DNA of 64,000 nucleotides from Lelliottia wanjuensis (GCF_030238365.1 NZ_JASSOT010000062.1:1-64000); one strand, 5' to 3'. Shown: positions 20,795-36,526, counted from the stretch's first letter. Numbers and translations are program-made. The notes: generated from the sequence alone by a model not told the origin.

Positions 20795-21820
20795 TTAGTC
20801 TTGTTGATCGATTTTGCGCTCAATAGCTTTGAGGCGCTTGCTCATATCATCAATATTCATCACCAGAGCTGCGGTTTTACGCCACATCTTATTCGGTTGC
20901 AGCGGAATGCCGGAGGAGTAGACACCCGGTTCAGTGATAGGACGCATCACCATACCCATGCCTGTCACCGTAACCTTGTCGCATATTTCCATATGCCCGT
21001 TGATTACGCTGGCACCACCGATCATGCAGTAACGACCAATTTTCAGGCTGCCTGCCATGATTACGCCACCTGCAACTGCCGTATTGTCGCCAATCACAAC
21101 GTTATGCGCAATCTGACATTGGTTATCAATGATAACACCATTGCCAATAATGGTGTCGTCGAGCGCACCGCGGTCAATGGTTGTGCATGCACCGATCTCA
21201 ACGCGATCGCCGATACTCACGCGGCCGAGCTGAGGGATCTTAATCCAGTTACCCCGATCGTTAGCATAGCCGAACCCGTCCGAACCGATCACGGTACTGG
21301 ACTGAATCAGGCAGTTTTCGCCAATTTCGATCTCATGGTAAACGGTGACATTGGCCCACAAACGGGAGCCAGCACCAATTTTCGTGTGTTTACCAACGAA
21401 ACAGCCCGCGCCAATCACCACGTTATCACCGAGAACCACATCGGATTCGATAACGGCATTCGCGCCGATTGAAACGTTGTTACCCAGCTTAGCCGAAGGA
21501 TCAATCACTGCACTGGCAGCAATGTTCTGCGCCGGCTGCGGCGTGGTATCAAGAATTTGAGCCATACGCGCGTAAGTCAGGTAGGGATTTTTCACTACCA
21601 GCGCGCTAGAGGTGGCAAACGGAAGGTCGTCCTGCGTCAGAACGACAGCAGACGCCTGGCATTGAGCCAGGTGCTCACGGTACTTCGGGCTTACCATGAA
21701 CGTAATTGTGCCTGCTTTAGCAGATTGCATGGACGCAACAGCGGTGATGACGATATCGCCATCACCGTGTAATTCTGCATCCAACTGCTGAGCGAGATCA
21801 GCCAGTCGAATTGAAGGCAT
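20795..21820 (-). CDS. lpxD: UDP-3-O-(3-hydroxymyristoyl)glucosamine N-acyltransferase
   Basis: Third enzyme of lipid A synthesis; N-acylates UDP-3-O-acyl-glucosamine using 3-hydroxymyristoyl-ACP. The 341 residues comprise an N-terminal uridine-binding domain (about 1-100), hexapeptide-repeat left-handed beta-helix (about 105-310) with catalytic H239 in QIAHN, and a C-terminal helix. It lies 3 bp after skp on the minus strand. Confidence 0.97.
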   Translation of the reverse strand: MPSIRLADLAQQLDAELHGDGDIVITAVASMQSAKAGTITFMVSPKYREHLAQCQASAVVLTQDDLPFATSSALVVKNPYLTYARMAQILDTTPQPAQNIAASAVIDPSAKLGNNVSIGANAVIESDVVLGDNVVIGAGCFVGKHTKIGAGSRLWANVTVYHEIEIGENCLIQSSTVIGSDGFGYANDRGNWIKIPQLGRVSIGDRVEIGACTTIDRGALDDTIIGNGVIIDNQCQIAHNVVIGDNTAVAGGVIMAGSLKIGRYCMIGGASVINGHMEICDKVTVTGMGMVMRPITEPGVYSSGIPLQPNKMWRKTAALVMNIDDMSKRLKAIERKIDQQD

Positions 21821-21823
21821 TAC

Positions 21824-22318
21824 TTATTTAACCTGTTTCAGTACATCAGCAGTGATGTCTTTCACATCGCCACTGTTGAAAGCAACGGCATTTGCATCAA
21901 CAACCAGATCGATGTTCTGATCGGCTGCAACTGCTTTCACAGCAGACTGGATACGGGTAACCAGTTTGCCACGTTCTTCGTTAGAACGACGCTGACGATC
22001 CTGCTCGAAAGCCTGTGCTTTCTGAGAGAAAGTCTGACGCTGTGCCATTACGTCTTTTTCCAGCTTGCTACGATCGGCAGCTTTCATGGTAGAACCATCA
22101 CGCTGCAGACGCTGCATTTTGGACTGAAGGTCGTTTTCCATACCCTGCAGTTCGCCAGCACGGCCTTTGAATTCGTTTTCCAGAGTCGCGGAAACACCCG
22201 TTTTCTGGGCTACCTGCTGGAAAAGATTACCCATGTTGACGATTGCAATTTTGTCCGCTGCCTGAGCAGAAGTCACCATTGCCAAACCCAGACCTGCAGC
22301 TAATAACCACTTTTTCAC
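21824..22318 (-). CDS. skp: Periplasmic chaperone Skp (OmpH)
   Basis: Trimeric jellyfish-shaped periplasmic chaperone that holds unfolded outer-membrane proteins before BAM. From the GTG at 22318 the precursor has 164 residues with a signal peptide ending SAQA-ADK (cleavage after about residue 20), then long charged coiled-coil arms (about 45-130). E. coli Skp has 161 aa and an N-terminal MKKWLL that matches this start; a GGAG motif precedes it. An upstream in-frame ATG (22423) would bury the signal peptide. It lies between bamA and lpxD, its functional neighbours. Confidence 0.96.
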   Translation of the reverse strand: MKKWLLAAGLGLAMVTSAQAADKIAIVNMGNLFQQVAQKTGVSATLENEFKGRAGELQGMENDLQSKMQRLQRDGSTMKAADRSKLEKDVMAQRQTFSQKAQAFEQDRQRRSNEERGKLVTRIQSAVKAVAADQNIDLVVDANAVAFNSGDVKDITADVLKQVK

Positions 22319-22341
22319 AATAAACTCCTTACCATCCCATT

Positions 22342-22395
22342 GGTACCCGAAGGTACCGTTCTTTGCGTGGCAAGGCGATCGTCTGTGCGATCGCC
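22342..22395 (-). other. Two hairpins in the bamA-skp intergenic region
   Basis: GGTACC/GGTACC (22342-22357, loop CGAA) and GGCGATC/GATCGCC (22374-22395) are consecutive stems in the mRNA leader of skp. Neither is followed by a U-tract, so they look like RNA structure or processing sites, not terminators. Function unknown. Confidence 0.5.
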
Positions 22396-22440
22396 GGTTG
22401 TCAGCGCTACACTGCCAACGCATTCCATTGCAGCGGATTA

Positions 22441-24858
22441 TTACCAGGTTTTACCAATGTTAAACTGGAACTGCTCCGCTTTGTCTCCATCGTATTTCTT
22501 AAACGGCTGGGCGTAGGAGAAGACCAACGGCCCCAACGGTGACATCCATTGTAATGCGATACCCGCAGACATGCGAATGTTGCTCGGATCGCTATAATCC
22601 GGCACACCAGCGGCTTTCATCTGAGCGGTGTTCTCCCAGTTGGTATCCCACACGGTACCCGCATCCCAGAAGAACGAAGTACGCACGGAGTTCGCATACT
22701 TGTCGCTGATGAATGGCGTAGGCGTGATGAATTCCAGGCTGGCGACACCCATGGCGTTACCACCTACCGCGTCATTAGAACTACACACTTCTGACGAGGA
22801 TTTTTTATCACAGTTATCTGTATCGTTACCGCCGTAGTACACCGCTTTCGGACCAATGTTATTGGACTGGAAGCCACGGACGGTGCTGGAACCACCGGCA
22901 TAGAAGTTCTCATAGAATGGCAGCTCTTTGCCACCTAAGCCATCGCCGTAACCCCAACGTGTACGACCCAGAACGACCCACTTGTGATCGTCATCAATTG
23001 GGAAGTAAGACGCGGTATCCAGCGTCAGCTTATAGAACTCGTTATCAGAACCCGGAACGGTCACTTTACCGTTCAGGTTGACGCGAGAACCTTCTGTCGG
23101 GAAGAAACCACGGTCAAGACGGTTATACGTCCAGCCATAGTTAAAGGTGAAGTCATCTGCAGCGAAACCGTTGTTATCGCTGGAGGTGCTTGCCTTCTGC
23201 CCGATGGAGTCCAGATAACGCCACATCGCCACCTGCGGTTGCATATTGGACAGGTCGTTATGCACGTAACCTAAGCCAGCACGCAGGGTGTTGTATTCGT
23301 TAATCGGGAAGCCCAGCGTGCCATCAACACCATAACTTTTGTTGGTGTATGAGGACAGGTCCGCATCGTCTGCTTTAAAGTCGTTATAGAAAATACGACC
23401 GCCCAGACTCACACCGTCAACGGTGAAGTATGGGTTGGTAACAGAGAACTCGGAATAGGTCTGGTAGTCGTTCTTGGTACCGTTGATACCCACAGAATAA
23501 CCCGTACCCAACCAGTTATCCTGCTGAACGCCGACCTGGAAGCTCACGCCACTTTCTGTGCCGTAGCCCACACCGAAGTTAAAGCTACCGGTGTTACGTT
23601 CTTTCACCTTGTAAACGACGTCTACCTGGTCCGGACTGCCTGATACACGCTGTGTATCCGTATCAACCGTTTCGAAGTAACCCAGACGGTTCAGACGCTC
23701 TTTACCCTGGTCAACGAGATCGCTGCCCAGCCATGCGCCTTCCATCTGGCGCATTTCGCGACGCAGTACGGAATCTTTGGAGGTATCGTTACCTTCAAAG
23801 CGAATCTTACGCACGTAGAAACGGTTGCCCGCATCGACGTTCACGTGGAGTTTCACGGTTTTATCCGTGTCATTGATTTCAGGCTGAGTCTGTACGCGCG
23901 GGTAAGCATAACCATAACGGCCGAGCAGCTTTTTAATGCCGTCTTCCATTTTGGTCACTTTCGCGCCGCTATACAGTTCGCCCGGCTGGAGCTTAGTCAG
24001 GCTCTCGATCTCAGCGGAGTGACCCGCCAGGTTTCCACTGACTTCAACACCAGAAAGCTTGTACTGATCGCCTTCAGTGATGTTAACCGTAATGTAGATC
24101 CCTTTCTTGTCCGGAGTCAGACTGACCTGAGTCGAATCAATGTTGAAACGGGCGTAACCGCGATCCAGGTAGTAGCTACGCAGGGTTTCGAGATCGCCCG
24201 CCAGTTTCTGTTTCTGGTATTTACGATCGCCGACCACGTTCCACCATGGCACTTCATCGCGCAGCTGGAAGGTAGAGATCAGCTCGTCCGTACTGAACGC
24301 GTGGTTGCCCACGATGTTGATCTGCTGGATCTTCGCAGAGACGCCTTCCTGGAAGACGAGCTTCAGGTCGACGCGGTTACGCGGCAGCGGGGTGACAACG
24401 GCTTTGACGCTCGCGCTGTATTTACCGACGCTGTAGTAGAAATCTTCCAGTCCTTTTTCGATGTCGGACAGGGTGGTGCGGTCCAGAGATTCACCGACAC
24501 GAACACCAGATGCTTCAAGGTTTTGCTTGAGCATATCGTCTTTCACCGATTTGTTTCCGGAGAAAGTGATACTGGCGATCGTCGGGCGTTCTTTCACCTG
24601 AACCAGCAGCGTATCACCATCGCGCAGGACGCGAACGTCCTCAAAGTTGCCAGTGGCAAACAGTGCACGAATGGTATTACTGATATCTTCATCATTAACC
24701 GTGTCGCCCTGGCGAACTGGCATACTGAGGAGGGCCGCACCGACGGCGACACGCTGAAGACCTTCGAAATGAATATCCTTCACTACGAAACCTTCAGCAC
24801 CGTATACGGTTGCGCTGCTAAACAGCAGCGACGCTATGAGCAACTTTTTCATCGCCAT
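22441..24858 (-). CDS. bamA: Outer-membrane protein assembly factor BamA
   Basis: Central Omp85 component of the BAM complex that inserts beta-barrels into the outer membrane. The 805-residue precursor has a 20-residue signal peptide (ends VYG-AEG), five POTRA domains (about 21-420) and a 16-strand C-terminal barrel with the VRGF motif of loop 6 and a terminal aromatic residue. Loop 6 holds a cysteine pair (C683, C692) but is shorter and different in sequence from E. coli (810 aa). It lies 31 bp after rseP and is followed by skp and lpxD. Confidence 0.97.
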   Translation of the reverse strand: MAMKKLLIASLLFSSATVYGAEGFVVKDIHFEGLQRVAVGAALLSMPVRQGDTVNDEDISNTIRALFATGNFEDVRVLRDGDTLLVQVKERPTIASITFSGNKSVKDDMLKQNLEASGVRVGESLDRTTLSDIEKGLEDFYYSVGKYSASVKAVVTPLPRNRVDLKLVFQEGVSAKIQQINIVGNHAFSTDELISTFQLRDEVPWWNVVGDRKYQKQKLAGDLETLRSYYLDRGYARFNIDSTQVSLTPDKKGIYITVNITEGDQYKLSGVEVSGNLAGHSAEIESLTKLQPGELYSGAKVTKMEDGIKKLLGRYGYAYPRVQTQPEINDTDKTVKLHVNVDAGNRFYVRKIRFEGNDTSKDSVLRREMRQMEGAWLGSDLVDQGKERLNRLGYFETVDTDTQRVSGSPDQVDVVYKVKERNTGSFNFGVGYGTESGVSFQVGVQQDNWLGTGYSVGINGTKNDYQTYSEFSVTNPYFTVDGVSLGGRIFYNDFKADDADLSSYTNKSYGVDGTLGFPINEYNTLRAGLGYVHNDLSNMQPQVAMWRYLDSIGQKASTSSDNNGFAADDFTFNYGWTYNRLDRGFFPTEGSRVNLNGKVTVPGSDNEFYKLTLDTASYFPIDDDHKWVVLGRTRWGYGDGLGGKELPFYENFYAGGSSTVRGFQSNNIGPKAVYYGGNDTDNCDKKSSSEVCSSNDAVGGNAMGVASLEFITPTPFISDKYANSVRTSFFWDAGTVWDTNWENTAQMKAAGVPDYSDPSNIRMSAGIALQWMSPLGPLVFSYAQPFKKYDGDKAEQFQFNIGKTW

Positions 24859-24889
24859 CGTTATTATGCATTCTTCCTAACTATCTCTC

Positions 24890-26248
24890 TTACAACCGAG
24901 AGAAATCATTGAAAAGCGCAAGCCCCATTAACAGCACTAGCAGTATCGAGCCAATGCGATAACTAAAGTCTTGAACTCGCTCGGATACCGGTCCACCTTT
25001 TAGCTTTTCAATCGCTAAAAACAGCAGATGCCCCCCGTCTAAAACGGGAAGCGGGAACAGGTTGATTATCCCGAGGTTCACGCTAATGAGCGCGAGAAAC
25101 ATGAGATAGTAAATCACCCCGAATTCCGCTGACATCCCAGCCCCTTGAGCGATAGAAATCGGCCCACTGAGGTTGTTCAGTTTTACGTCACCGGTTATCA
25201 ATTTCCCCAACATGTTGACCGTCAGCTTCATCAGTTGCCATGTTTTATCCGTGGCTTCAAGGATGGCGCTGAACGGCCCATACTGGCGTATTGTCTTGTA
25301 CTCATCTGGCAGCGGGATCACTTTTGGCACGACGCCCGCAAATCCTTCTGCCTTACCACCACCCGGTTTAGTATCCGGGATGAGCGTCAGAGAGAGCGGA
25401 CTCCCCTGTCGTTCGATTTCTACTGCCAGCGGTGTGCCCGGATTATCGCGCACCAGAATAACAAAGGTCATCCATTGTGTTAACGGCTGACCATCGACTT
25501 TAACGATCCTGTCGCCCGCTTGCAAACCTGCTTTACTGGCTGCCGAATCTGCCTGGACTTCCGCTAACACCGGTTCAATCTGCGCACCGCGTGGGCGAAT
25601 GCCTAATGCCGCAACCGGATCTTCTTTGTCAGGTTCAAAGGTCCAGTGACGCAAATCGAGCACTTTGTCCTGACGTTGACTCTGACTGGCACCAAACGGA
25701 GAAACCGTGATGGTGGTCTGGTCATCGCCAATTTTCGACACCAGTTGCAGCCTAACGGCATCCCAATCAGGGGTTTCGATACCATCGATCGCTTTAAGTT
25801 CCATGCCCGGCGCAATTTGCGCAGATGCGGCGACGGAGTTGGCGGTTATTTCACCAACAACCGGACGAACACCAGGGACACCGATGATAAACACCAGCCA
25901 GTAAGCGAAAACGGCAAAGATGAAATTCGCCACCGGACCGGCAGCTATGATGGCGGCACGCTGGCCGACAGTTTTGTTGTTGAACGCGTAGTGTCGCATT
26001 TCGGGTGCGACAGGCTCTACGCGCTCATCGAGCATTTTGACGTAGCCGCCGAGCGGGATCAGCGCAATGACAAACTCGGTACCGTGGCGGTCAGTGCGAC
26101 GCCAAAGGGATTTACCGAAGCCAATCGAGAAACGTTCGACCCGCACTCCGCAGCGCCGGGCAACCCAGAAATGGCCAAATTCGTGCACAGTGATAAGCAC
26201 ACCAAGTGCAACAATGAACGCCGCCAGATTCCATAGGATGCTCAGCAT
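24890..26248 (-). CDS. rseP: Site-2 zinc metalloprotease RseP
   Basis: Intramembrane protease that cleaves RseA after DegS and releases sigma-E; it also clears signal-peptide remnants. The 452 residues contain the zinc motif HEFGH in the first transmembrane helix (about residue 22), two tandem periplasmic PDZ domains (about 115-310), and the C-terminal LDG motif (PVLDGGH) that provides the third ligand. I start at ATG 26248, preceded by GGAAGG and matching E. coli MLSFLWDL; the longer frame to 26293 runs into cdsA. bamA, a sigma-E target in E. coli, lies next downstream. Confidence 0.96.
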   Translation of the reverse strand: MLSILWNLAAFIVALGVLITVHEFGHFWVARRCGVRVERFSIGFGKSLWRRTDRHGTEFVIALIPLGGYVKMLDERVEPVAPEMRHYAFNNKTVGQRAAIIAAGPVANFIFAVFAYWLVFIIGVPGVRPVVGEITANSVAASAQIAPGMELKAIDGIETPDWDAVRLQLVSKIGDDQTTITVSPFGASQSQRQDKVLDLRHWTFEPDKEDPVAALGIRPRGAQIEPVLAEVQADSAASKAGLQAGDRIVKVDGQPLTQWMTFVILVRDNPGTPLAVEIERQGSPLSLTLIPDTKPGGGKAEGFAGVVPKVIPLPDEYKTIRQYGPFSAILEATDKTWQLMKLTVNMLGKLITGDVKLNNLSGPISIAQGAGMSAEFGVIYYLMFLALISVNLGIINLFPLPVLDGGHLLFLAIEKLKGGPVSERVQDFSYRIGSILLVLLMGLALFNDFSRL

Positions 26249-26259
26249 AAAACCTTCCG

Positions 26260-27117
26260 TTAAATCGTGCCAAATACCAGCAGCAGCAGGCATGCAAAGA
26301 CCGGTACCGCAGCCGTCAGGCTATCGATGCGATCCAGTATTCCACCATGTCCTGGGATAAGGTGGCCGCTGTCTTTGATCCCTGCTTCACGCTTGAACAT
26401 ACTCTCGGTCAAATCGCCAAGAACCGACGCCAGCGCAGCAAAGATAGAGCAGATCAGCAGCGTAGACGGTGCGACGTCAAGATTCGCCCATACGCCATAT
26501 CCCCAGGAGATAATTGCAGCTGTAAACAGACCGCCGATGAACCCCTGCCAGGTTTTGCCAGGCGACACTTTCGGCGCCAGTTTATGTTTGCCAAACAGTT
26601 TACCAAACATATAGGCCCCGGAGTCAGCACCCCAGACGAGAATCATCACATACAGCAGCCACAGAGAGCCGCTGTAGTGGTTGTCGTCGTAGTGCCAGAC
26701 GCGCAGCACGATCATACCCCAGAAAAAAGGAACAATTGTGAGCAGGCCGAAAATCAGACGCCACGTTTTAGAGTTGCGCCAGAACGCTGCCGAACCGGGA
26801 TAGAAAAGCACCAGCAGCAGCGCGGCAACCCACCAGCCCAGGGAAGCCCACAGGGAACCCTCGATCAGCGGTTGATGAATATCGTGATGATATTCAGGCA
26901 ACATAAACAGCATCAGCGCCAGTAACAGGCCACAGAGTACCGCCAGCCATACCCGCTGAGTGCGCGAAGTAAAGCCGCTAAGCTGCCCCCACTCCCACGC
27001 GGCGAGCATACACACCACCAGCGTGACAATGGCAAATCCCACCGGCGGCAGTAAAAACAGCGCCGCGATAACGATGGGTATTAATACAAAAGCGGAAATC
27101 AGGCGATACTTCAGCAA
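26260..27117 (-). CDS. cdsA: Phosphatidate cytidylyltransferase
   Basis: Integral inner-membrane enzyme that makes CDP-diacylglycerol from phosphatidic acid and CTP, the precursor of all phospholipids. The 285 residues span about eight membrane segments and end with the family signature ([20 protein letters not shown] then GGILDR; about 220-250). Spacing of 12 bp to uppS and 11 bp to rseP indicates one operon. Confidence 0.96.
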   Translation of the reverse strand: MLKYRLISAFVLIPIVIAALFLLPPVGFAIVTLVVCMLAAWEWGQLSGFTSRTQRVWLAVLCGLLLALMLFMLPEYHHDIHQPLIEGSLWASLGWWVAALLLVLFYPGSAAFWRNSKTWRLIFGLLTIVPFFWGMIVLRVWHYDDNHYSGSLWLLYVMILVWGADSGAYMFGKLFGKHKLAPKVSPGKTWQGFIGGLFTAAIISWGYGVWANLDVAPSTLLICSIFAALASVLGDLTESMFKREAGIKDSGHLIPGHGGILDRIDSLTAAVPVFACLLLLVFGTI

Positions 27118-27129
27118 AAGCTACCCCCA

Positions 27130-27888
27130 TCAGACTTTTTCGGTGCCCGGCTCCGTGCCGCCGAAGCGACGCTCACGATTGGCAAAGGCATTCAGCGCAC
27201 CTTCAAAGTCTTGTTCATCAAAATCGGGCCAAAGAACATCCGTAAAGTAAAGTTCGGCATAGGCAATTTGCCAAAGCAAAAAGTTACTGATTCGATGTTC
27301 TCCCCCTGTCCTAATAACCAAATCCACAGGTGCCAGTTCGTTCATGCAGATTTGCTGACCCAGCGCCTCTTCATCAATTTGGTCGGGTGTTAACAGCCCT
27401 TCCTGAACCTGTTCGGCCAAATGCCGAACACCCTGTATAATGTCCCAACGTCCGCCGTAATTCGCCGCGATATTGAGCGTCAGACCGGTATTATTTTCGG
27501 TCACCGCTTCCGCTTTACGAATGCGTTCCTGCAGACGTGAGTTGAAACGACTGGTATCGCCGATAATGCGCAGGCGAACGTTGTGGCGGTGCAGGCTTTT
27601 TACTTCGCTGTCGAGCGCCCACACAAACAATTCCATCAACGCCGTCACTTCCTGCGGCGGCCGATTCCAGTTTTCACTGCTGAAAGCATAGAGCGTTAAC
27701 GCATCAATGCCGTTATTGGCGGCAAAAGAAACGGCGCGGCGAACAGACTTCGCCCCAGCTTTATGCCCAAAGGCTCGTATCTTCCCTTGTCTTTTCGCCC
27801 AGCGGCCGTTGCCATCCATGATGATTGCTACATGGCGACAGCCATGAGCTGGCAAGTTTTCGCTTATTGGTTGATTCGCAGACAACAT
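27130..27888 (-). CDS. uppS: Undecaprenyl diphosphate synthase
   Basis: Cis-prenyltransferase that condenses eight isopentenyl diphosphates onto farnesyl diphosphate to make C55-PP, the carrier lipid of peptidoglycan and O-antigen. The 252 residues carry the motif IIMDGNGRWAKRQG with the catalytic Asp near residue 25, and the RTGGEHRISNFLLWQ motif near 194. E. coli IspU has 253 aa. A terminator for dxr at 27948 separates it from dxr, so it likely has its own promoter in the 184-bp gap. Confidence 0.96.
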   Translation of the reverse strand: MLSANQPISENLPAHGCRHVAIIMDGNGRWAKRQGKIRAFGHKAGAKSVRRAVSFAANNGIDALTLYAFSSENWNRPPQEVTALMELFVWALDSEVKSLHRHNVRLRIIGDTSRFNSRLQERIRKAEAVTENNTGLTLNIAANYGGRWDIIQGVRHLAEQVQEGLLTPDQIDEEALGQQICMNELAPVDLVIRTGGEHRISNFLLWQIAYAELYFTDVLWPDFDEQDFEGALNAFANRERRFGGTEPGTEKV

Positions 27889-27947
27889 AACGCGTTTTTA
27901 GTCCCTGAAAGGATTTAACGGTACTCAGGAATACTGAAGCCTTTCCA

Positions 27948-27973
27948 CAAAAAAGCCGTGTAAACCACGGCTT
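27948..27973 (-). terminator. Intrinsic terminator after dxr
   Basis: Minus-strand stem GCCGTG/CACGGC (27955-27971) followed by a run of six or more T residues. It lies about 100 bp downstream of dxr and upstream of uppS. Confidence 0.85.
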
Positions 27974-28072
27974 ACCTGACCGCTCAACGTCTAATACCCG
28001 CAATCAGGTGGCGCAGACTATATCACTGAAGCCCAACGCTAACAAATAGCACGACCTGTAGCAGGTGGATTA

Positions 28073-29272
28073 TCACCTGCTTGCGAGGCGCGTCACTTGT
28101 TCGCGTGCAACGATGCGCGCTGCAGCATCAACTGCCAGCACTTCTTCCACGCTCTGCGGTTCACGCAGATCCATCGCTTCAAGTACCGACAGATTAAGTG
28201 CCGCGATATCCGTAAAGCGGATGTGCTGATTCAAAAATGCCTCAACGGTAATTTCGTTTGCGGCATTGAGCGCCGTCGTTGCGGCTTGCCCCTGATCGAA
28301 GGCGTTCATCGCCAGTTTCAGACAAGGGTAACGATCATAGTCAGGTTCGCTGAAAGTCAGTGAGCTGATTTTGCAAAAATCGAGCGGCTTTGCCCCGGAG
28401 ATCACACGGTTAGGCCACGCCATCGAATGGGCGATTGGCGTGCGCATATCCGGTTCGCCCAGTTGCGCCAGCACGCTGCCGTCCTGATATCGCACCATGG
28501 AATGAATCACCGACTGCGGGTGGATCAGCACTTCCATCTGTTTCGCTGACGCATTAAATAACCAGCGAGCTTCAATGTATTCCAGACCTTTGTTCATCAT
28601 AGTGGCGGAATCGACGGAGATTTTACGTCCCATCGACCAGTTCGGATGCCGACAGGCCTGATCGGGCGTCATCGAGGCCAGTTCAGACAGCGGCGTTTCA
28701 CGGAATGGGCCACCAGACCCCGTAAGCAGAATCGATACTACGCCATTCTGCTCAAGGGAAGCGTACCCCAGGTCCTGTTGAAAAGGTTGCGGTAAACTCT
28801 GAAAAATCGCGTTATGTTCGCTATCTACCGGCAAAAGGCGCGCACCTCGCGCTTTCACCGCGTCCATAAACAGACGTCCGCAGGTCACCAGCGACTCTTT
28901 GTTGGCCAGCAGTACGGTCTTACCGGCATCAATGGCCGCAAGGGTTGGCAGTAGACCGGCAGCACCAACGATAGCCGCCATCACCAGGTCCACTTCGCTT
29001 AACGCGGCCATGTCACAGGCGGCCTGCTGTCCGCTCAGAACTTTCGTACGGCTGCCATTCTCTGCCAGCAATGTTTTGACCTGGCGAGCACTTTCCTCGT
29101 CATCCATCACCGCATAGCGGGGAGTAAACTCGAGACATTGCTCAACCATGCGCTGCACGTTCTTTCCGGCCACAAGGGCAGTCACCGTGTACTGTTCAGG
29201 GTTATGACGAACAACGTCGAGAGTGCTGCAACCGATAGAGCCGGTCGAGCCGAGGAGAGTTAAATGCTTCAT
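28073..29272 (-). CDS. dxr: 1-deoxy-D-xylulose-5-phosphate reductoisomerase
   Basis: NADPH-dependent enzyme of the MEP isoprenoid pathway that makes 2-C-methylerythritol 4-phosphate; the fosmidomycin target. The 399 residues show the nucleotide-binding GSTGSIG (8-14) and the metal ligands D150 and E152 in PVDSEH. E. coli Dxr has 398 aa. It feeds the same isoprenoid route as the neighbouring uppS. The ATG overlaps no neighbour. Confidence 0.96.
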   Translation of the reverse strand: MKHLTLLGSTGSIGCSTLDVVRHNPEQYTVTALVAGKNVQRMVEQCLEFTPRYAVMDDEESARQVKTLLAENGSRTKVLSGQQAACDMAALSEVDLVMAAIVGAAGLLPTLAAIDAGKTVLLANKESLVTCGRLFMDAVKARGARLLPVDSEHNAIFQSLPQPFQQDLGYASLEQNGVVSILLTGSGGPFRETPLSELASMTPDQACRHPNWSMGRKISVDSATMMNKGLEYIEARWLFNASAKQMEVLIHPQSVIHSMVRYQDGSVLAQLGEPDMRTPIAHSMAWPNRVISGAKPLDFCKISSLTFSEPDYDRYPCLKLAMNAFDQGQAATTALNAANEITVEAFLNQHIRFTDIAALNLSVLEAMDLREPQSVEEVLAVDAAARIVAREQVTRLASR

Positions 29273-29307
29273 GAGATGCCCGGAAGAAAGTTAGACCATA
29301 TAAAAGC

Positions 29308-29351
29308 AAAACGCCGCCAGCAAAGTCACAGGACTTTCTGAACGGCGTTTT
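29308..29351 (-). terminator. Compound hairpin terminator after frr
   Basis: Outer stem AAAACGCCG/CGGCGTTTT encloses an inner stem AAAGTC/GACTTT, about 20 bp past the frr stop. On the minus strand the structure ends with TTTTGCTTTT. It probably ends frr transcripts before dxr. Confidence 0.8.
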
Positions 29352-29369
29352 ATCAGATGACGTCAGAAA

Positions 29370-29927
29370 TCAGAACTGCATCAGTTCCGCTTCTTTATCT
29401 GCCAGCGCCGCGTCAACTTTCTTGATCGCTGCGTCAGTCATTTTCTGCACGTCGTCCTGGGAGCGACGATCGTCGTCTTCGCTGATTTCTTTCTCTTTCA
29501 GCAGCGCTTTCACTTTGTCGTTCGCATCACGACGCACGTTACGCACAGCAACGCGAGCGCCTTCAGCTTCACCACGCACCACTTTGATCAGCTCTTTACG
29601 ACGCTCTTCCGTCAGCGGAGGCAGTGGAACGCGGATGTCAGTGCCCGCAGAGCTTGGGTTCAGACCCAGGTCAGAAGCCATGATCGCTTTTTCTACAGCC
29701 GGGCCCAATGAACGATCGAAAACGTTGATTTTCAGGGTACGGGTGTCTTCTACCGTTACGCTCGCCAGCTGACGCAGCGGAGTTGGCGTACCGTAGTATT
29801 CCACTACAATGCCATCCAGCAGGCTTGGGGAAGCACGACCAGTACGCACTTTGCTGATTTGGTTTTTGAACGCTTCTACGCATTTTTCCATGCGTGTTTC
29901 AGCATCTTTTCTGATGTCGTTAATCAC
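29370..29927 (-). CDS. frr: Ribosome recycling factor
   Basis: tRNA-shaped essential factor that, with EF-G, splits post-termination ribosomes. The 185 residues equal E. coli RRF in length; the domain I helix containing [15 protein letters not shown] (about 26-40) and the VRxVRRDAN helix (about 128-137) are conserved. It is preceded by its own promoter at about 30,000 and followed by a terminator. Confidence 0.97.
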   Translation of the reverse strand: MINDIRKDAETRMEKCVEAFKNQISKVRTGRASPSLLDGIVVEYYGTPTPLRQLASVTVEDTRTLKINVFDRSLGPAVEKAIMASDLGLNPSSAGTDIRVPLPPLTEERRKELIKVVRGEAEGARVAVRNVRRDANDKVKALLKEKEISEDDDRRSQDDVQKMTDAAIKKVDAALADKEAELMQF

Positions 29928-29993
29928 GTTACGAATCCTTGAACACTAGTCTCAGGCAGACTATCCGCCAGCACAGCCGCTATGGGTGTGCTA

Positions 29994-30020
29994 AGTATAG
30001 TCGCGTTTAATTCATGACAA
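29994..30020 (-). promoter_or_regulatory. Predicted frr promoter
   Basis: Minus-strand -35 TTGTCA (30015-30020) and -10 TATACT (29994-29999), spaced by 15 bp, lie about 65 bp upstream of frr. The sequence resembles the E. coli frr upstream region as I recall it. Spacing is slightly short. Confidence 0.6.
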
Positions 30021-30097
30021 CGCCAAAGGCGCGTCCAGGTAACAAACCCACTACAAAAGTAATGCGGAATCTTACCTGTATTTGTCGTCAACGGAAA

Positions 30098-30823
30098 TTA
30101 TTCCGTGATTAAAGTGCCTTCTTTTTCGCCCATCACTACGCGACGCAGTGCACCAGGCTTATTCATGTTGAAAACACGAATCGGTAATTTGTGGTCACGA
30201 GCCAGCGTGAAGGCGGCAAGATCCATCACTTTCAGCTCTTTATCCAGCACTTCGTTGTAGCTCAGCTGATCGTACATCGTGGCGGTAGGATCGGTTGCCG
30301 GATCGGCAGTAAACACGCCGTCAACTTTGGTCGCTTTCAGCACCACGTCAGCTTCGATTTCGATCCCGCGCAGGCAGGCAGCGGAGTCGGTGGTAAAGAA
30401 CGGGTTACCGGTACCGGCGGAGAGGATCACCACGCGGTTATTGCGCAGCAGGCTGATCGCCTCTGCCCAGCTGTAGTTATCACACACGCCATTCAGGGGA
30501 ATAGCGGACATCAGGCGGGCGTTCACATAGGCACGGTGAAGCGCATCACGCATCGCCAGGCCATTCATCACGGTTGCCAGCATACCCATGTGGTCGCCCA
30601 CAACGCGGTTCATACCCGCTTTCGCCAGACCAGCGCCACGGAAAAGGTTGCCGCCGCCAATAACTACGCCAACCTGGATACCCAGTTCAACCAGTTCTTT
30701 GATTTCCTGTGCCATGCGGTCGAGAATGCTTGCGTCAATACCGAAGCCTTCCGTTCCCTGCAGTGCTTCGCCACTCAGCTTAAGCAGAATGCGTTTGTAC
30801 ACGGGTTTTGCATTGGTAGCCAT
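30098..30823 (-). CDS. pyrH: Uridylate kinase
   Basis: Hexameric bacterial UMP kinase of the amino-acid-kinase fold, converting UMP to UDP; activated by GTP and inhibited by UTP. The 241 residues contain KLSGEAL (about 15-21), the GGGNLFRG loop (about 56-63) and the [11 protein letters not shown] stretch. The length equals E. coli PyrH. It lies between tsf and frr, separated from tsf by a terminator. Confidence 0.97.
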   Translation of the reverse strand: MATNAKPVYKRILLKLSGEALQGTEGFGIDASILDRMAQEIKELVELGIQVGVVIGGGNLFRGAGLAKAGMNRVVGDHMGMLATVMNGLAMRDALHRAYVNARLMSAIPLNGVCDNYSWAEAISLLRNNRVVILSAGTGNPFFTTDSAACLRGIEIEADVVLKATKVDGVFTADPATDPTATMYDQLSYNEVLDKELKVMDLAAFTLARDHKLPIRVFNMNKPGALRRVVMGEKEGTLITE

Positions 30824-30937
30824 GTTTCTTTCCTGAGACTGTCAACGATTAAGATGGGGGTTAATTCTGGCGACATTGTATGTCGCATATCAGCACAGAA
30901 ACTAGCGGAGTCTGTCTGATTTACACACGAGGGGCAA

Positions 30938-30959
30938 AAAGAAGCCGCCCTCAGGCGGC
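30938..30959 (-). terminator. Intrinsic terminator after tsf
   Basis: Minus-strand stem GCCGCC/GGCGGC (30944-30959, loop TGAG on the transcript strand) followed by a T-rich run (TTCTTTTTG), 14 bp past the tsf stop. Confidence 0.88.
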
Positions 30960-30972
30960 TCCTTCGCAATCA

Positions 30973-31824
30973 TTAAGACTGCTTGGACATTGCAGCAACT
31001 TCTGCTGCGAAGTCAGTTTCAACTTTCTCGATGCCTTCGCCCACTTCGAAGCGGATGAAGCCAGTCACGTCAGCGTTGTGCTCTTTCAGCAGCTGAGCAA
31101 CAGACTTGCTTGGATCCATAACGAAAGGCTGGCCAGTCAGAGAAACTTCGCCGGTGAATTTCTTCATGCGGCCTTCAACCATTTTCTCTGCGATTTCTTT
31201 CGGCTTGCCAGACTGCATGGCGATGTCCAGCTGAACCTGGTACTCTTTTTCTACCACTTCAGCAGACACGTCTTCTGGTTTAACGAATTCTGGTTTGCTT
31301 GCAGCGATGTGCATAGCCAGCTGTTTAACCAGCTCTTCGTCAGCGCCTTTAGCGGCAACCAGTACACCGATACGTGCGCCGTGCTGGTATGAACCCAGAA
31401 CTTCGCCTTCCAGTGCAGCAACACGACGGATGTTGATGTTCTCACCGATTTTAGCAACCAGAGCAACACGTTCTTCTTCGAACTGTGCTTTCAGAACGTC
31501 AACGTCAGTGATTTTGCCAGCAACAGCTGCGTCCAGTACTTTGTTAGCGAAAGCCTGGAAACCGCCATCTTTAGCCACGAAGTCAGTCTGGCAGTTAACT
31601 TCCAGAATGATGCCGTAGGTGCCGTCGATTTTGGTGATGATCACGCCGTCAGCTGCAACGTTACCTGCTTTTTTCGCCGCTTTGATTGCGCCGGATTTAC
31701 GCATGTTTTCGATTGCCAGCTCGATGTCGCCGTTCGCTTCAGTCAGCGCTTTTTTGCAATCCATCATGCCTGCGCCAGTACGCTCGCGCAGCTCTTTTAC
31801 CAGGGATGCGGTAATTTCAGCCAT
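30973..31824 (-). CDS. tsf: Elongation factor Ts
   Basis: Guanine-nucleotide exchange factor for EF-Tu. The 283-residue protein has the N-terminal UBA-like domain with [15 protein letters not shown] (about 13-27) and the core motif TDFVAK (about 80-85) that contacts EF-Tu. It is the second gene of rpsB-tsf; an attenuator hairpin lies between the two. Confidence 0.98.
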   Translation of the reverse strand: MAEITASLVKELRERTGAGMMDCKKALTEANGDIELAIENMRKSGAIKAAKKAGNVAADGVIITKIDGTYGIILEVNCQTDFVAKDGGFQAFANKVLDAAVAGKITDVDVLKAQFEEERVALVAKIGENINIRRVAALEGEVLGSYQHGARIGVLVAAKGADEELVKQLAMHIAASKPEFVKPEDVSAEVVEKEYQVQLDIAMQSGKPKEIAEKMVEGRMKKFTGEVSLTGQPFVMDPSKSVAQLLKEHNADVTGFIRFEVGEGIEKVETDFAAEVAAMSKQS

Positions 31825-31882
31825 TCTTTAATCCTCGGGAGAGATGTCCTGCCCGGCTTAAGAAACCAGACAGTCTTAAAAG

Positions 31883-31908
31883 TGAAAAAGGGGCCAGATA
31901 GAGGCCCC
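31883..31908 (-). terminator. Attenuator/terminator between rpsB and tsf
   Basis: Minus-strand stem GGGGCC/GGCCCC (31890-31908) followed by TTTTTCACTTTT. Partial termination here would keep ribosomal protein S2 and EF-Ts at different levels although they share a promoter. Confidence 0.85.
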
Positions 31909-31943
31909 TATTTATACACGGTACTAAATAAGGGAGGACCTTA

Positions 31944-32800
<857 letters not shown>

Positions 32801-32840
32801 CCATCTTGTGTATGACAAATGGATCGGAAGTCCGGCGCGC

Positions 32841-32870
32841 TTTATACCACAAAACGCCACCATAAACCAA
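32841..32870 (-). promoter_or_regulatory. Predicted rpsB-tsf promoter
   Basis: Minus-strand -10 TATAAA (32841-32846) is followed by a GC-rich discriminator (GCGCGCCGG), typical of stringently controlled promoters, with a weak -35 TTGGTT (32865-32870) 18 bp upstream. The start site would be about 165 bp before rpsB. The remaining 32871-32991 holds the upstream region of map; I resolved no convincing map promoter there. Confidence 0.6.
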
Positions 32871-32991
32871 CAGTTGTTGGCGGTGTGTGCTGTTAATGAT
32901 TCTCAATTTGGCAGGCAACGCTCCAGACTGGTACCATTGACAACACTTAGACTAGTATTGTCGAAAAAATCGACACCGATGGACAGATTAC

Positions 32992-36526
<3,535 letters not shown>

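Noticed and set aside
28061-28080. GCAGGTG/CACCTGC hairpin overlapping the dxr stop
   Set aside because: No T-tract follows; the better terminator for dxr is at 27948-27973.
32937-32958. TTGACA followed by TAGTAT as a map promoter
   Set aside because: The spacing is only 10 bp, too short for a sigma-70 promoter; either motif alone is not enough.
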